In this document: one piece after another, positions 15,529 through 23,805 of the stretch
Numbering within the stretch: position 1 is the stretch's first letter
Layout: every line of letters begins with the position of its first letter
NCBI GenBank assembly: GCA_900769845.1
Contig: CAAGIF010000061.1
Location: forward strand, 1 to 29,464
Origin: an uncultured Oscillospiraceae bacterium
Lineage (GTDB): Bacteria; Bacillota_A; Clostridia; Oscillospirales; Oscillospiraceae
DNA: 29,464 bases
Direction: 5' to 3'
Made by a program: the position numbers and the translations under genes
The notes under the pieces: generated by a model
Database searches by the model: none
What the model was told of the DNA's origin: nothing
What the model saw: only the letters and a program-made list of their open reading frames with translations

Positions 15529-17688
15529 ATGGACTTATCTGCAAGGCTGGTTCGTACCCAATTGAATTTCCTTCAGCCTATTATCGCCAACCTGTCTCTG
15601 GAAACCATCCGCAAGGGTCAGGAAAAGATAGGAGAACTAATGGGCGCTGCCCGCCGCAAAGAAGTGATCGTAAAGGATCACGCCTTTGAAAACTTTGATG
15701 GTGCCTGGATCATCCCCAAGGATGAGCGGCGCAGCGGTGTGATTCTATATCTTCACGGCGGCGGCTACACCTGCGGCGATCTGGAATATGCCAAAGGCTT
15801 CGGTTCTACTCTCTCGGTGGAGTGCGGCGTTCGTGTATTCTGCGCTGCCTACCGGCTGGCGCCGGAGCATCCCTTTCCCTCCGCGCCGGAGGACGTCCTG
15901 ACAGCTTATCGGTATCTGCTGGAAAAGGGATATCCAGCAAGGCAGATCATTCTCTGCGGAGAAAGCGCGGGAGGCGGCTTGGCCTATTCCCTCTGCCTGC
16001 AGCTAAAAGCCCTTTCCCTTCCCCTTCCCGGGGGCATTATTGCCATATCCCCCTGGACAGATCTGTCCGGAAGCGGAAAATCCTACGAAGAAAACGGGGC
16101 GAAGGATCCCTCCCTCACCCGGGAAATGCTGGATTATTATGCCCACTGCTACACTCAGGAATTTCGAAATCCCCTGTGTTCCCCACTATTTGGGGATCTG
16201 CGGGGACTGCCCCCCTCCCTGATTTTTGCCGGTGGAGATGAAATTCTGCTGGATGATGCGGTTCGTATGCACAATCAGCTGAAGCAGAGCGGCTGCCGTT
16301 CTCAACTGATCGTCACCCCGGAGCGCTGGCACGCCTATGTTCTGTATTCCCTGAAGGAAAATGCAGAAGCCGATATTCTCATTATCAATGAGTTTTTAAA
16401 CAAACACCAATCCGCCCAGCGGAAGCTTCGCTGGCTTCGGCTGGACAATGCGGCGAAGATCTATCCCGCCGCCATGAGCCGTACCTGGAGTAATGTCTTC
16501 CGGCTTTCCGCCACTATGTCCGAGCCTGTGGACAGGCAGATCCTGCAATCGGCGTTGGATGTAACGGTGCGCCGTTTTCCCTCCATGGCTGCCCGGTTAC
16601 GTCACGGTGTATTCTGGTACTATCTGGAGCAGATCCCCAACGCCCCCAAGGTGCGGGATGAACTGAGTTATCCCCTGGCGCGGATGCCACTGCGGGAAAT
16701 GCGTAAGTGCGCCTTCCGGGTCATTGTATACAAAAATCGGATCGCCGTGGAATTCTTCCACTCCCTCACCGACGGAAATGGGGGGCTGATCTTCCTAAAA
16801 TCTCTGGTGGCAGAGTATATCCAGCAGCGCTACGGCGTTGCTGTGCCGGCAGAAAACGGTGTTTTGGGCAGATTAGAGGAACCTACCGGCGCAGAAATGG
16901 AAGACAGCTTTCTGAAATACTCCTGCGATCTGAATGCCAGCCGAAAAGAAACCACCGCATGGCATGTCACCGGCACACCGGAACCCGACGGTTTTATCAA
17001 TCTGACCTGCCTGCAGATGGATGCGAACCAAGTGCATGAGAAAGCCCGCAGCTACGGCGTCAGTGTTACAGCCTTTTTATGCGCCGCCATGCTGCAGGCT
17101 CTGGTCCGCCTTCAAACCCGGCAGGTGGCCCGTCGGTGGCTCAGGCCCGTAAAAGTTCTTCTGCCCGTGGACCTGAGAAGAATCTTCCCCAGCAAGACTC
17201 TTCGAAATTTCGCACTTTATACCATTCCGGAGATCGATCCCCGGCTCGGAGAGTATTCCTTTGATGAGATTTGCCGCGTTGTCCATCACCATATGGCTCT
17301 GGACATCACCCCCAAGCGGATGCGCAGCAAAATCGCCACCAATGTAAATACGGAAAAGCTGCTGATTTTGAAGATCATCCCCTTGTTCCTGAAGAATATC
17401 GCCATGAAAGCGGTATTTGATGCCGTGGGCGAGTGCAAATCCACCTTGAGCCTTTCCAACCTGGGCATTGTCCGGATTCCCGAGGTAATGCGATCCTATG
17501 TTACCCGGTTCGATTTCGTCATTGGCCCCCAGGCCCGTTATCCCAACAACTGCGCGGCCATCACCTACAACGGCAGACTGTATTTCAACATGGTCCGCAA
17601 GATCAAGGAATCGGATCTGGAACTGGAATTTTTCCGTGTGCTGCAGGGACAGGGACTGCAGATTACCGTGGAAAGCAATATCCCCTGA
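15529..17688 (+). CDS. Fusion of an HSL-type alpha/beta hydrolase and a condensation-like acyltransferase domain
   Basis: This is a 719-residue two-domain protein. Residues 1 to about 290 are a hormone-sensitive-lipase family esterase: oxyanion HGGGYTCGD near 76, nucleophile Ser146 in CGESAGG, Asp near 236 in GGDEILLDDA and His near 268 in RWHAY. Residues about 300-719 resemble the alcohol acetyltransferase/condensation superfamily. FHSLTDGNGG near 410 is a variant of the HHxxxDG motif, with Ser in place of the second His and the important His and Asp-Gly kept. One part may transfer and the other release an acyl group on a lipid, sugar or secondary metabolite. The substrate is unknown. No signal peptide is seen. 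A DUF6320-like membrane protein gene follows after 16 bases. An AAAAAGGAA ribosome site precedes the ATG. Confidence 0.82.
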   Translation: MDLSARLVRTQLNFLQPIIANLSLETIRKGQEKIGELMGAARRKEVIVKDHAFENFDGAWIIPKDERRSGVILYLHGGGYTCGDLEYAKGFGSTLSVECGVRVFCAAYRLAPEHPFPSAPEDVLTAYRYLLEKGYPARQIILCGESAGGGLAYSLCLQLKALSLPLPGGIIAISPWTDLSGSGKSYEENGAKDPSLTREMLDYYAHCYTQEFRNPLCSPLFGDLRGLPPSLIFAGGDEILLDDAVRMHNQLKQSGCRSQLIVTPERWHAYVLYSLKENAEADILIINEFLNKHQSAQRKLRWLRLDNAAKIYPAAMSRTWSNVFRLSATMSEPVDRQILQSALDVTVRRFPSMAARLRHGVFWYYLEQIPNAPKVRDELSYPLARMPLREMRKCAFRVIVYKNRIAVEFFHSLTDGNGGLIFLKSLVAEYIQQRYGVAVPAENGVLGRLEEPTGAEMEDSFLKYSCDLNASRKETTAWHVTGTPEPDGFINLTCLQMDANQVHEKARSYGVSVTAFLCAAMLQALVRLQTRQVARRWLRPVKVLLPVDLRRIFPSKTLRNFALYTIPEIDPRLGEYSFDEICRVVHHHMALDITPKRMRSKIATNVNTEKLLILKIIPLFLKNIAMKAVFDAVGECKSTLSLSNLGIVRIPEVMRSYVTRFDFVIGPQARYPNNCAAITYNGRLYFNMVRKIKESDLELEFFRVLQGQGLQITVESNIP

Positions 17689-17704
17689 AGATAAGGAGAG
17701 AACT

Positions 17705-18400
17705 ATGTACTGTATTCAATGCGGCGTTTCTCTGGCCGACAGTGAAAAAAAGTGCCCTCTGTGCGGCACCATGGTGTTTCACCCGGAGCTGACCCAGCCG
17801 GACGGCGAAAAACTATATCCCGCTGACCACCATCCGGAGCCTCAGGTCCAGCCCTGGGGAATCTTGATGGTCGTCAGTCTGCTGTTCCTGCTGCCCATGC
17901 TGATCTGTCCCCTCTGCGATCTGCAGATCTACGGCCGGATCTCCTGGTCCGGTTATGTGGTGGGCGCCCTGTTGATTCTCTACGCCATCTTTGTGCTGCC
18001 GTCCTGGTTTCGGAAAGCCAATCCTGTGGTGTTTGTGCCTGTAAGTTTCGCTTTGATCGGGCTGTATCTTCTGTATATCAACCTGGCTACCGGAGGAAAC
18101 TGGTTTTTATCTTTCGCCTTCCCCGTGGTCGGCACTCTGGGACTGATCACAACTGCGGTAGTCACCCTGTTCCGCTATATTCGCCGGGGTAGGCTGTTCG
18201 TCCTGGGCGGCGCCGTGATCGCCCTGGGCCTGTTTATGCCGGTGATGGAACTGCTGATGTATCTGACCTTTCACTGGAGCCGGTTCGTAGGCTGGTCGCT
18301 GTATCCCATGATCGCTCTGATCCTGCCCGGACTTGCCATACTGGCAGCGGCGATTTTCCGCCCCATCCGGGACTCCCTGGCCAAGCGGTTTTTCCTGTAA
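17705..18400 (+). CDS. Zinc-ribbon membrane protein (DUF6320-like)
   Basis: This is a 231-residue protein. The N-terminus has a zinc ribbon with two Cys pairs (CIQCG at 3-6 and CPLCG near 19-22), followed after a linker by about six membrane segments from residue 50 onward. I chose the ATG at 17705 because AAGGAG lies 7-8 bases upstream and the zinc ribbon begins immediately. Upstream in-frame codons would extend into the preceding gene. The role is unknown. Its position 16 bases after the esterase/acyltransferase fusion suggests that the pair works together, perhaps on membrane or envelope lipids (inference). Confidence 0.82.
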   Translation: MYCIQCGVSLADSEKKCPLCGTMVFHPELTQPDGEKLYPADHHPEPQVQPWGILMVVSLLFLLPMLICPLCDLQIYGRISWSGYVVGALLILYAIFVLPSWFRKANPVVFVPVSFALIGLYLLYINLATGGNWFLSFAFPVVGTLGLITTAVVTLFRYIRRGRLFVLGGAVIALGLFMPVMELLMYLTFHWSRFVGWSLYPMIALILPGLAILAAAIFRPIRDSLAKRFFL

Positions 18401-18407
18401 TAAAACC

Positions 18408-18437
18408 CAGCGGATGCCTCCGGGCATCCGCTGTTTT
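18408..18437 (+). terminator. Rho-independent terminator after the DUF6320-like gene
   Basis: CAGCGGATGCC (18408-18418) pairs with GGCATCCGCTG (18423-18433) around a TCCG loop and is followed by TTTT. Confidence 0.9.
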
Positions 18438-18496
18438 CTCGTCATAATATACAATTTCTTAACCGGAATATCCCTGTCCTGCTAGTGGTTTTTTCC

Positions 18497-18525
18497 TTGA
18501 ATTCTTGGTTGGTCAATGTTATAAT
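18497..18525 (+). promoter_or_regulatory. Orphan promoter pointing antisense into the regulator gene
   Basis: TTGAAT (18497-18502), 17 bases, then TATAAT (18520-18525) with a TGT extended -10. No plus-strand gene begins within 800 bases downstream. A transcript would first run through the terminator hairpin of the minus-strand regulator and then antisense to it. Confidence 0.45.
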
Positions 18526-18546
18526 GGTCAGAGAGGTTTTTGCCGC

Positions 18547-18576
18547 AAAAAAGCAGCCCCCACTGGGAGGGGCCGC
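18547..18576 (-). terminator. Rho-independent terminator of the YheO-PAS regulator gene
   Basis: On the minus strand an 8-base stem (18569-18576 with 18553-18560, one G-T pair) is followed by T6 (18547-18552), just downstream of the regulator's stop codon. Confidence 0.82.
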
Positions 18577-18590
18577 AGTAAAAATCCGGT

Positions 18591-19232
18591 TTATTTTTCA
18601 CTTTTTGCTTCATCAATATAGCTGTAGAGCGTATATTTGGAAATGCCGAAGTAATTGCATACCCGGGGGCCGGATTTGGTGATCAGAAACGCGCCGCTGT
18701 CATTGAGAAATCGGATGGCCTTGACCTTGTCCTCCTTATTCATCAGCGCTACCGGCTTGCCCACAAGTCGGGCGGACTGGCGGATCAGTTCCTCCAGCAG
18801 ATCGCTGACGCTATGGGTAATGGTCTGAGGTTCCTGGCTGTCGGAATCCGCAGCGGTGAAGAGCCGAAGCTGGTCTTCCACGGATTTCATCACCGTAATA
18901 TCGTAATTGATAGCAAAAATTCCGGTGACCTTCCCCTGCTCATCCCGGATGAAAACAGTGCTGGATTTTAAAACCTTTCCGTCCTCCGTTCTGGTCAGGT
19001 AGGATAATCTGTCCTGGAGTTTTTCCGGATCCGCTTTCAGCGCCTCCCATACCACATGGGAAGGGCCATCCCCTAGCTTCCGTCCGGAAATATGACCGTT
19101 TTCGATCACCACAATGGAATGTTCCGCTCCGTTATCCTCCAGATCATGGACAACAACTTCACAGCAGGGACCGAACTGGCTGGCAATTCCCCGGGCGAGC
19201 TGGGCGCAGAATGCAATTTCATGGGATTTCAT
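18591..19232 (-). CDS. YheO-like PAS domain, helix-turn-helix transcriptional regulator
   Basis: This is a 213-residue protein. Residues about 5-115 form a YheO-type PAS sensor domain (GPCCEVVVHDLED, then SSTVFIRDEQGKVTGIFAINYDIT), which is expected to bind a small ligand. Residues about 145-213 form the matching C-terminal DNA-binding domain ending in FLITKSGPRVCNYFGISKYTLYSYIDE, a helix-turn-helix. The start at 19232 (MKSHEIAFC) has an AGGAG site 10 bases upstream and fits the family's usual length. The gene is divergent from ssnA, with -35 boxes that overlap in the shared region, so it probably controls the ssnA operon and itself. Whether it activates or represses, and what it senses, is unknown. 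A purine or ring-opening intermediate is a reasonable guess. Confidence 0.88.
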   Translation of the reverse strand: MKSHEIAFCAQLARGIASQFGPCCEVVVHDLEDNGAEHSIVVIENGHISGRKLGDGPSHVVWEALKADPEKLQDRLSYLTRTEDGKVLKSSTVFIRDEQGKVTGIFAINYDITVMKSVEDQLRLFTAADSDSQEPQTITHSVSDLLEELIRQSARLVGKPVALMNKEDKVKAIRFLNDSGAFLITKSGPRVCNYFGISKYTLYSYIDEAKSEK

Positions 19233-19266
19233 AATTCCAAGGCTCCTCTCCGCATTCTTTTCCTTG

Positions 19267-19295
19267 ATTATACCACAACCGCCGGGAATTGGCAA
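19267..19295 (-). promoter_or_regulatory. Predicted extended -10 promoter of the YheO-PAS regulator
   Basis: On the minus strand TTGCCA (19290-19295) and TATAAT (19267-19272) are 17 bases apart, with a TGG extended -10. The -35 box overlaps the only -35-like element (TTGGCA, 19289-19294) available for ssnA. Confidence 0.75.
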
Positions 19296-19321
19296 CGAAA
19301 ACCCTGTATTTCCCCTATAAA
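19289..19321 (+). promoter_or_regulatory. Weak putative promoter of the ssnA operon
   Basis: TATAAA (19316-19321) could be a -10 box, but TTGGCA (19289-19294) is 21 bases away, too far for a normal -35. This fits a promoter that needs an activator, possibly the divergent PAS regulator. About 90 bases of leader follow, in which I recognised no riboswitch. Confidence 0.35.
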
Positions 19322-19414
19322 ACTCAATATTTGTCAAAGCTGCAGGCTGTAACGGAGTGCTTCGCGCACGGGCCGGCTAAGAATAATCTTTTTCATCCAA
19401 AGGAGGCAATCATT

Positions 19415-20755
19415 ATGCTGCTCGTAGGAAACGGAAAACTATTCACCCGGGATCCGGCACAGCCTTACTTCCTAGATGGCGCCGTTGTGATTGACGGCGA
19501 GGTCATTAAGGAGGTCGGCGATGCCACCGTCCTGAAGTCTAAGTATCCCCAAGCCCAATTCGTAGACGCCAAGGGCGGTCTTATTATGCCCGGACTGATC
19601 AACGCCCACACCCACATCTATTCCGGTCTTGCCCGGGGTCTGTCCATCGCAGGCAACAATCCTACCAACTTCCTGGAGGTTTTGGACGGCACCTGGTGGA
19701 ATATCGACCGACATCTGACCCTGGACGGCACCAGGGCCTGCGCCTATGCCACCGTTCTGGACTGCATCCGGGACGGCGTCACTACCATCTTTGATCATCA
19801 CGCCAGCTTCTGTGAGATTCCCGGTTCTCTGTTCGCCATCAAGGACGTATGCCAGGAGCTGGGCATCCGGGCAAACCTGTGCTACGAGGTTTCCGAACGG
19901 GACGGCGCAGAAAAATGCGACCAGGCCATCCGGGAAAATGTGGAATTCTCCCAGTGGGCCGCCGCTCAGAAGGACGACATGATTACCGCCATGTTTGGCG
20001 GTCACGCTCTGTTCACCATCGGCGACAAGACCTTTGAGAAAATGGTTGCCGCCAACAATGGACTTACCGGTTTCCATATCCATGTGGCAGAGGGCATGAA
20101 CGACGTTTATGACTCCCTGCGTAACTATGGCTGCCGTCCTGTGAACCGTCTGCTGTACAATGGTCTGCTGGGTGAAAAGACCATGCTGGGTCACTGCATC
20201 CACATTAGCCCTGCTGAAATGGACATCATCAGAGAAACCGGCACCATGGTGGTCAACAACCCCGAATCCAACATGGGCAATGCAGTGGGCTGCAGCCCGG
20301 TACTGCAAATGATGGCTAAGGGCATCACTGTTGGCATGGGTACCGATGCCTACACCCACGACATGCTGGAAAGTCTGAAGGTATTTCTGATCATCCAGCG
20401 GCATAACGCTGCCCTTCCCAATGTAGCATGGGGTGAAGGCACTTCCATGCTCTTCGAAAACAACGCCAAGATTGCCGCCAAATACATTAAGAAACCCATC
20501 GGCGTACTGAAGCCCGGCGCCGCTGCCGATGTGATCGTGATGGATTATAAGACTTTCACCCCCATTTCCGAGGAGAACATCGACGGTCATATGATCTTCG
20601 GCCTGATGGGCAAGAACTGCACCACCACCATCATCAACGGCAAGGTGCTTTACAAAGACCGTCAGTTCCAGAACATCGACGAAGATGCTATCAATGCCTG
20701 GACCATGGAGCAAAGCAAAAAGCTCTGGGGTCAGCTGAACAACCGGGTCTACTGA
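19415..20755 (+). CDS. ssnA: SsnA-type amidohydrolase of the selenium-linked purine cluster
   Basis: This is a 446-residue metal-dependent amidohydrolase. Metal ligands are His65 and His67 (NAHTHIYSG), His223 region (FHIHVAEG), His260 (LGHCIHI) and Asp311 (GMGTDAYTHD). The start at 19415 has AGGAGG 8 bases upstream and leads straight into the short N-terminal beta domain. An in-frame ATG at 19289 would lie inside the promoter region. SsnA belongs to the gene set with ygfK, xdhD, ygeX and ygeY that is linked to selenium-dependent molybdenum hydroxylases and to anaerobic purine breakdown. A deaminase or cyclic-amide hydrolase role on a purine-derived ring is likely, but the substrate is not certain. 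ygfK follows after 29 bases. Confidence 0.92.
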   Translation: MLLVGNGKLFTRDPAQPYFLDGAVVIDGEVIKEVGDATVLKSKYPQAQFVDAKGGLIMPGLINAHTHIYSGLARGLSIAGNNPTNFLEVLDGTWWNIDRHLTLDGTRACAYATVLDCIRDGVTTIFDHHASFCEIPGSLFAIKDVCQELGIRANLCYEVSERDGAEKCDQAIRENVEFSQWAAAQKDDMITAMFGGHALFTIGDKTFEKMVAANNGLTGFHIHVAEGMNDVYDSLRNYGCRPVNRLLYNGLLGEKTMLGHCIHISPAEMDIIRETGTMVVNNPESNMGNAVGCSPVLQMMAKGITVGMGTDAYTHDMLESLKVFLIIQRHNAALPNVAWGEGTSMLFENNAKIAAKYIKKPIGVLKPGAAADVIVMDYKTFTPISEENIDGHMIFGLMGKNCTTTIINGKVLYKDRQFQNIDEDAINAWTMEQSKKLWGQLNNRVY

Positions 20756-20784
20756 GTAAGCCCCAATAACAGGAGGAAACTATC

Positions 20785-23775
20785 ATGGCAGATATTATGC
20801 GTCCCATTCCCTTTGACCAGTTGATGAACTGGATCTTAACCGAATATGAAAAACGCGGCACCATTTTTGGCGTTTCCAAGCTGATCCGCCATGAAAATGG
20901 CCAGGCGCTTCCAATTTTTGACGAAAAGATCGAATCCCCCTACGGTCCCGCTGCCGGACCTAACTCCCAGCTTGCCCAGAATATCGTGGCAGCCTACGCC
21001 GCCGGTTCCCGGTTTTTCGAGCTGAAGACCGTCCAGATCATGGACGGCGAGGAGCTAAGCAAATGCGTCAGTAAGCCCTGTATCACCGCCCACGACGAGT
21101 GCTACAACTGCGAATGGTCCACGGAACTGACGGTTCCCGAAGCCTACAATGAGTATGTGAAAGCCTGGTTTGCCTGCAAACTGATTGCAAAAGAACTGAA
21201 CCTGGGCGATCCCGACGGTTTTGTATTCAACATGTCCGTGGGTTACGATCTGGCAGGCATCAAGTCTCCCAAGATCGATGCCTATATTGAAGGTATGAAG
21301 GATGCCTCCAGCGCCCCCATCTTCGCCGAGTGTAAGCAGTGGGCGTTGGCGCATCTGGACCGCTTCCAGCATGTGGATGCTGCGTATGTGGAGTCCATTC
21401 CCGCCCGGGTGTCCTGCTCCATCACCGAGTCCACCCTCCACGGCTGTCCTCCCGATGAGATCGAGCGGATCGCCACCTATCTGATCAGTGAAAAGCATCT
21501 GAATACATACATCAAGTGCAATCCCACCCTGCTGGGTTATGAATTTGCCCGGAAAAAACTGGATAGTCTGGGATATGACTATATCGTATTTGACGATCAC
21601 CATTTTGTGGAAGACCTCCAGTGGGCGGATGCTGTCCCCATGTTCCGCCGTCTGATCGCTCTTTGCAAGGAAAAGGGTCTGGAGTTTGGTCTGAAGCTGA
21701 CCAATACCTTCCCGGTGGATGTGGCTGCAGGCGAGCTGCCCAGCAACGAAATGTACATGTCCGGCCGGAGCCTGTATCCTCTGACCATCGCCCTGGCCCG
21801 GAAGATCAGCGCCGAATTTGACGGCAAGCTGCGGATCTCCTACTCCGGCGGCGCCGAAGTCCGGAACATCAAGGATCTGTTTGACGCCGGCATCTGGCCC
21901 ATTACCATGGCAACCACCATCCTGAAGCCCGGCGGATACGACCGGATGGCTCAGATCGGCAACATTCTCATGAACTGCGGCAGTGAGCCTTTCCAAGGTG
22001 TGGATGCGGCAGCCGTTGCCAAACTGGAGGAAGCCGCTGCGGCTGATCCTCTGTACCGCAAGCCCATGAAACCTCTGCCCAACCGGAAGATCGGTCGGGA
22101 AGTCCCGCTGATTGATTGTTTTAATGCCCCCTGCCGTTCCGGCTGCCCCATCGGCCAGGATATTCCCGCCTATCTGACCGCTGTAGACGAAGGACGGCTT
22201 GCAGATGCTCTGAATATCATTCTGGAACGGAATGCCCTGCCCTTCATCACCGGCACCATCTGCCCCCACCACTGCGCTGACAAGTGCATGCGTAATCAGT
22301 ATGACGAGGCCGTAAAGATCCGCGCCGCCAAACTGACCGCAGCCAAGGGCGCTATGGATACCGTACTGCCCACCCTGGCTCCCAGAGCCAAGCAGGAAGA
22401 CAAGAAAGTCGCCATCATCGGCGGCGGTCCTGCCGGCCTTGCCGCAGCCTCCTTCCTGAGTCGCGCCGGTGTGGATGTCACTGTTTACGAGCGAACCGAC
22501 AAATTGGGCGGCATCGTGCGCCATGTGATTCCCGAATTCCGGATTGCTGCAGAAAATATCGATGCGGATATTGCCCTTTGCAAGGCATACGGCGCAAAAT
22601 TTCTGCTGAATACGGAAGTTTCCTCCATTGAGGAGCTGAAAGCCCAGGGCTATACAGACATTATCGTAGCTGTGGGTGCCTGGAAGGCCGGGTCTGCCGG
22701 TCTGGAGTACGGCGAAGCCATGAATGTCATCCGTTTCCTGGCTGCCGCAAAGAACGCTCCCGACACCCTGGAGCTGGGTGAAGATGTTGTCATCATCGGC
22801 GGCGGCAATACCGCCATGGATGCTGCCCGGGCCGCAAAACGGATCCCCGGCGTGAAGAATGTTCGGCTGGTATACCGTAGAACCAAGCGCTATATGCCCG
22901 CAGACGAGGAAGAACTGGCCCTTGCGCTGGAAGACGGCGTAGAGTTTATGGAGCTGCTGGCGCCCGTAGGCGTTCGGGACAATGTTCTGACCTGCCGGGT
23001 TATGGAGCTGGGCGCTCCCGATGCCTCCGGCCGCCGTTCCCCTGTGGATACCGGAAAGACCGTGGAACTGCCCGCCACCACCGTGATCACCGCTGTAGGC
23101 GAGAAGGTGGATACCGCGCTGCTGGAGGCCTGCGGCGCAGAGCTTACCAAGCGGGGCCTTCCCGTTGTGGACGAGGCTATGCAGACCACCGTTGCACATG
23201 TCTACGCCATCGGTGACAGCCGTCGTGGCCCCGCCACGGTGGTGGAAGGCATCGCTGACGCAGCCGCCGCTGCCGCGCAGATCGCCGGAATTTCCTTCGA
23301 TAAGTATACAGATAAGAATGTATCCGCCGACTACGCTGCAGTATCTGCCAAGAAGGGTGTTCTCTGCACGGATTGCAATTCCGGTGATTCCCGCTGCCTT
23401 GGCTGCGCCACGGTCTGTGAGACCTGCGCTTCCGTCTGCCCTAACCGCGCCAATGTGACCATTGCCGTTCCCGGTATGCGTCAGCGGCAGATCCTCCATG
23501 TGGACGGCATGTGCAACGAGTGCGGCAACTGCGCTGTATTCTGCCCCTATGACAGCCGCCCCTATCAGGATAAATTCACTCTGTACTGGACCCGCTGGGA
23601 CTTTGATAACAGCCGCAACGCAGGCTATCTGCCCCTGGAAAACGGCAATGTGCTGGTTCGGCTGGGCGATTCCGTGAAGGAATATGATCCCCACGACAGC
23701 CGCTGCGGCCTGTACGAGGCTCTGCGCCAGCTGATCCTGACCGTGGAGCGGGATTATCCCTACCTGCTGAAATAA
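20785..23775 (+). CDS. ygfK: YgfK family multi-domain flavin/iron-sulfur oxidoreductase
   Basis: This 996-residue protein is often annotated as a putative selenate reductase subunit. Residues 1 to about 430 form a TIM-barrel-like domain (ITESTLHGCPPDEIE near 212, IKCNPTLLGYE near 244). A GltD-like iron-sulfur segment follows (CRSGCPIGQD near 449, CPHHCADKC near 492). Next come an FAD site (IIGGGPAGLAAASF near 545) and an NAD(P) site (IIGGGNTAMDAA near 671, with YRRTKRYMPADEEE). The C-terminus has further clusters (CTDCNSGDSRCLGC near 860 and CNECGNCAVFCPYDSRPY near 909). The same parts occur in another order in dihydropyrimidine dehydrogenase, so reduction or oxidation of a purine ring with NAD(P)H is a plausible job (inference). 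The start has AGGAGG 9 bases upstream. The gene is tightly coupled to ssnA and the xdhD-type gene. Confidence 0.93.
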   Translation: MADIMRPIPFDQLMNWILTEYEKRGTIFGVSKLIRHENGQALPIFDEKIESPYGPAAGPNSQLAQNIVAAYAAGSRFFELKTVQIMDGEELSKCVSKPCITAHDECYNCEWSTELTVPEAYNEYVKAWFACKLIAKELNLGDPDGFVFNMSVGYDLAGIKSPKIDAYIEGMKDASSAPIFAECKQWALAHLDRFQHVDAAYVESIPARVSCSITESTLHGCPPDEIERIATYLISEKHLNTYIKCNPTLLGYEFARKKLDSLGYDYIVFDDHHFVEDLQWADAVPMFRRLIALCKEKGLEFGLKLTNTFPVDVAAGELPSNEMYMSGRSLYPLTIALARKISAEFDGKLRISYSGGAEVRNIKDLFDAGIWPITMATTILKPGGYDRMAQIGNILMNCGSEPFQGVDAAAVAKLEEAAAADPLYRKPMKPLPNRKIGREVPLIDCFNAPCRSGCPIGQDIPAYLTAVDEGRLADALNIILERNALPFITGTICPHHCADKCMRNQYDEAVKIRAAKLTAAKGAMDTVLPTLAPRAKQEDKKVAIIGGGPAGLAAASFLSRAGVDVTVYERTDKLGGIVRHVIPEFRIAAENIDADIALCKAYGAKFLLNTEVSSIEELKAQGYTDIIVAVGAWKAGSAGLEYGEAMNVIRFLAAAKNAPDTLELGEDVVIIGGGNTAMDAARAAKRIPGVKNVRLVYRRTKRYMPADEEELALALEDGVEFMELLAPVGVRDNVLTCRVMELGAPDASGRRSPVDTGKTVELPATTVITAVGEKVDTALLEACGAELTKRGLPVVDEAMQTTVAHVYAIGDSRRGPATVVEGIADAAAAAAQIAGISFDKYTDKNVSADYAAVSAKKGVLCTDCNSGDSRCLGCATVCETCASVCPNRANVTIAVPGMRQRQILHVDGMCNECGNCAVFCPYDSRPYQDKFTLYWTRWDFDNSRNAGYLPLENGNVLVRLGDSVKEYDPHDSRCGLYEALRQLILTVERDYPYLLK

Positions 23776-23805
23776 TCCCCCACCTTTCTGGAAGGAAGAT
23801 CTCCT

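Noticed and set aside
19289..19414. N-terminal extension of ssnA from the ATG at 19289
   Set aside because: It would place 42 unrelated residues before the conserved start, it lacks a ribosome site, and it overlaps the promoter region. AGGAGG directly precedes the ATG at 19415.
19322..19414. Riboswitch in the ssnA leader
   Set aside because: Only small hairpins such as GTGC/GCAC are present. No known aptamer signature and no terminator were seen.
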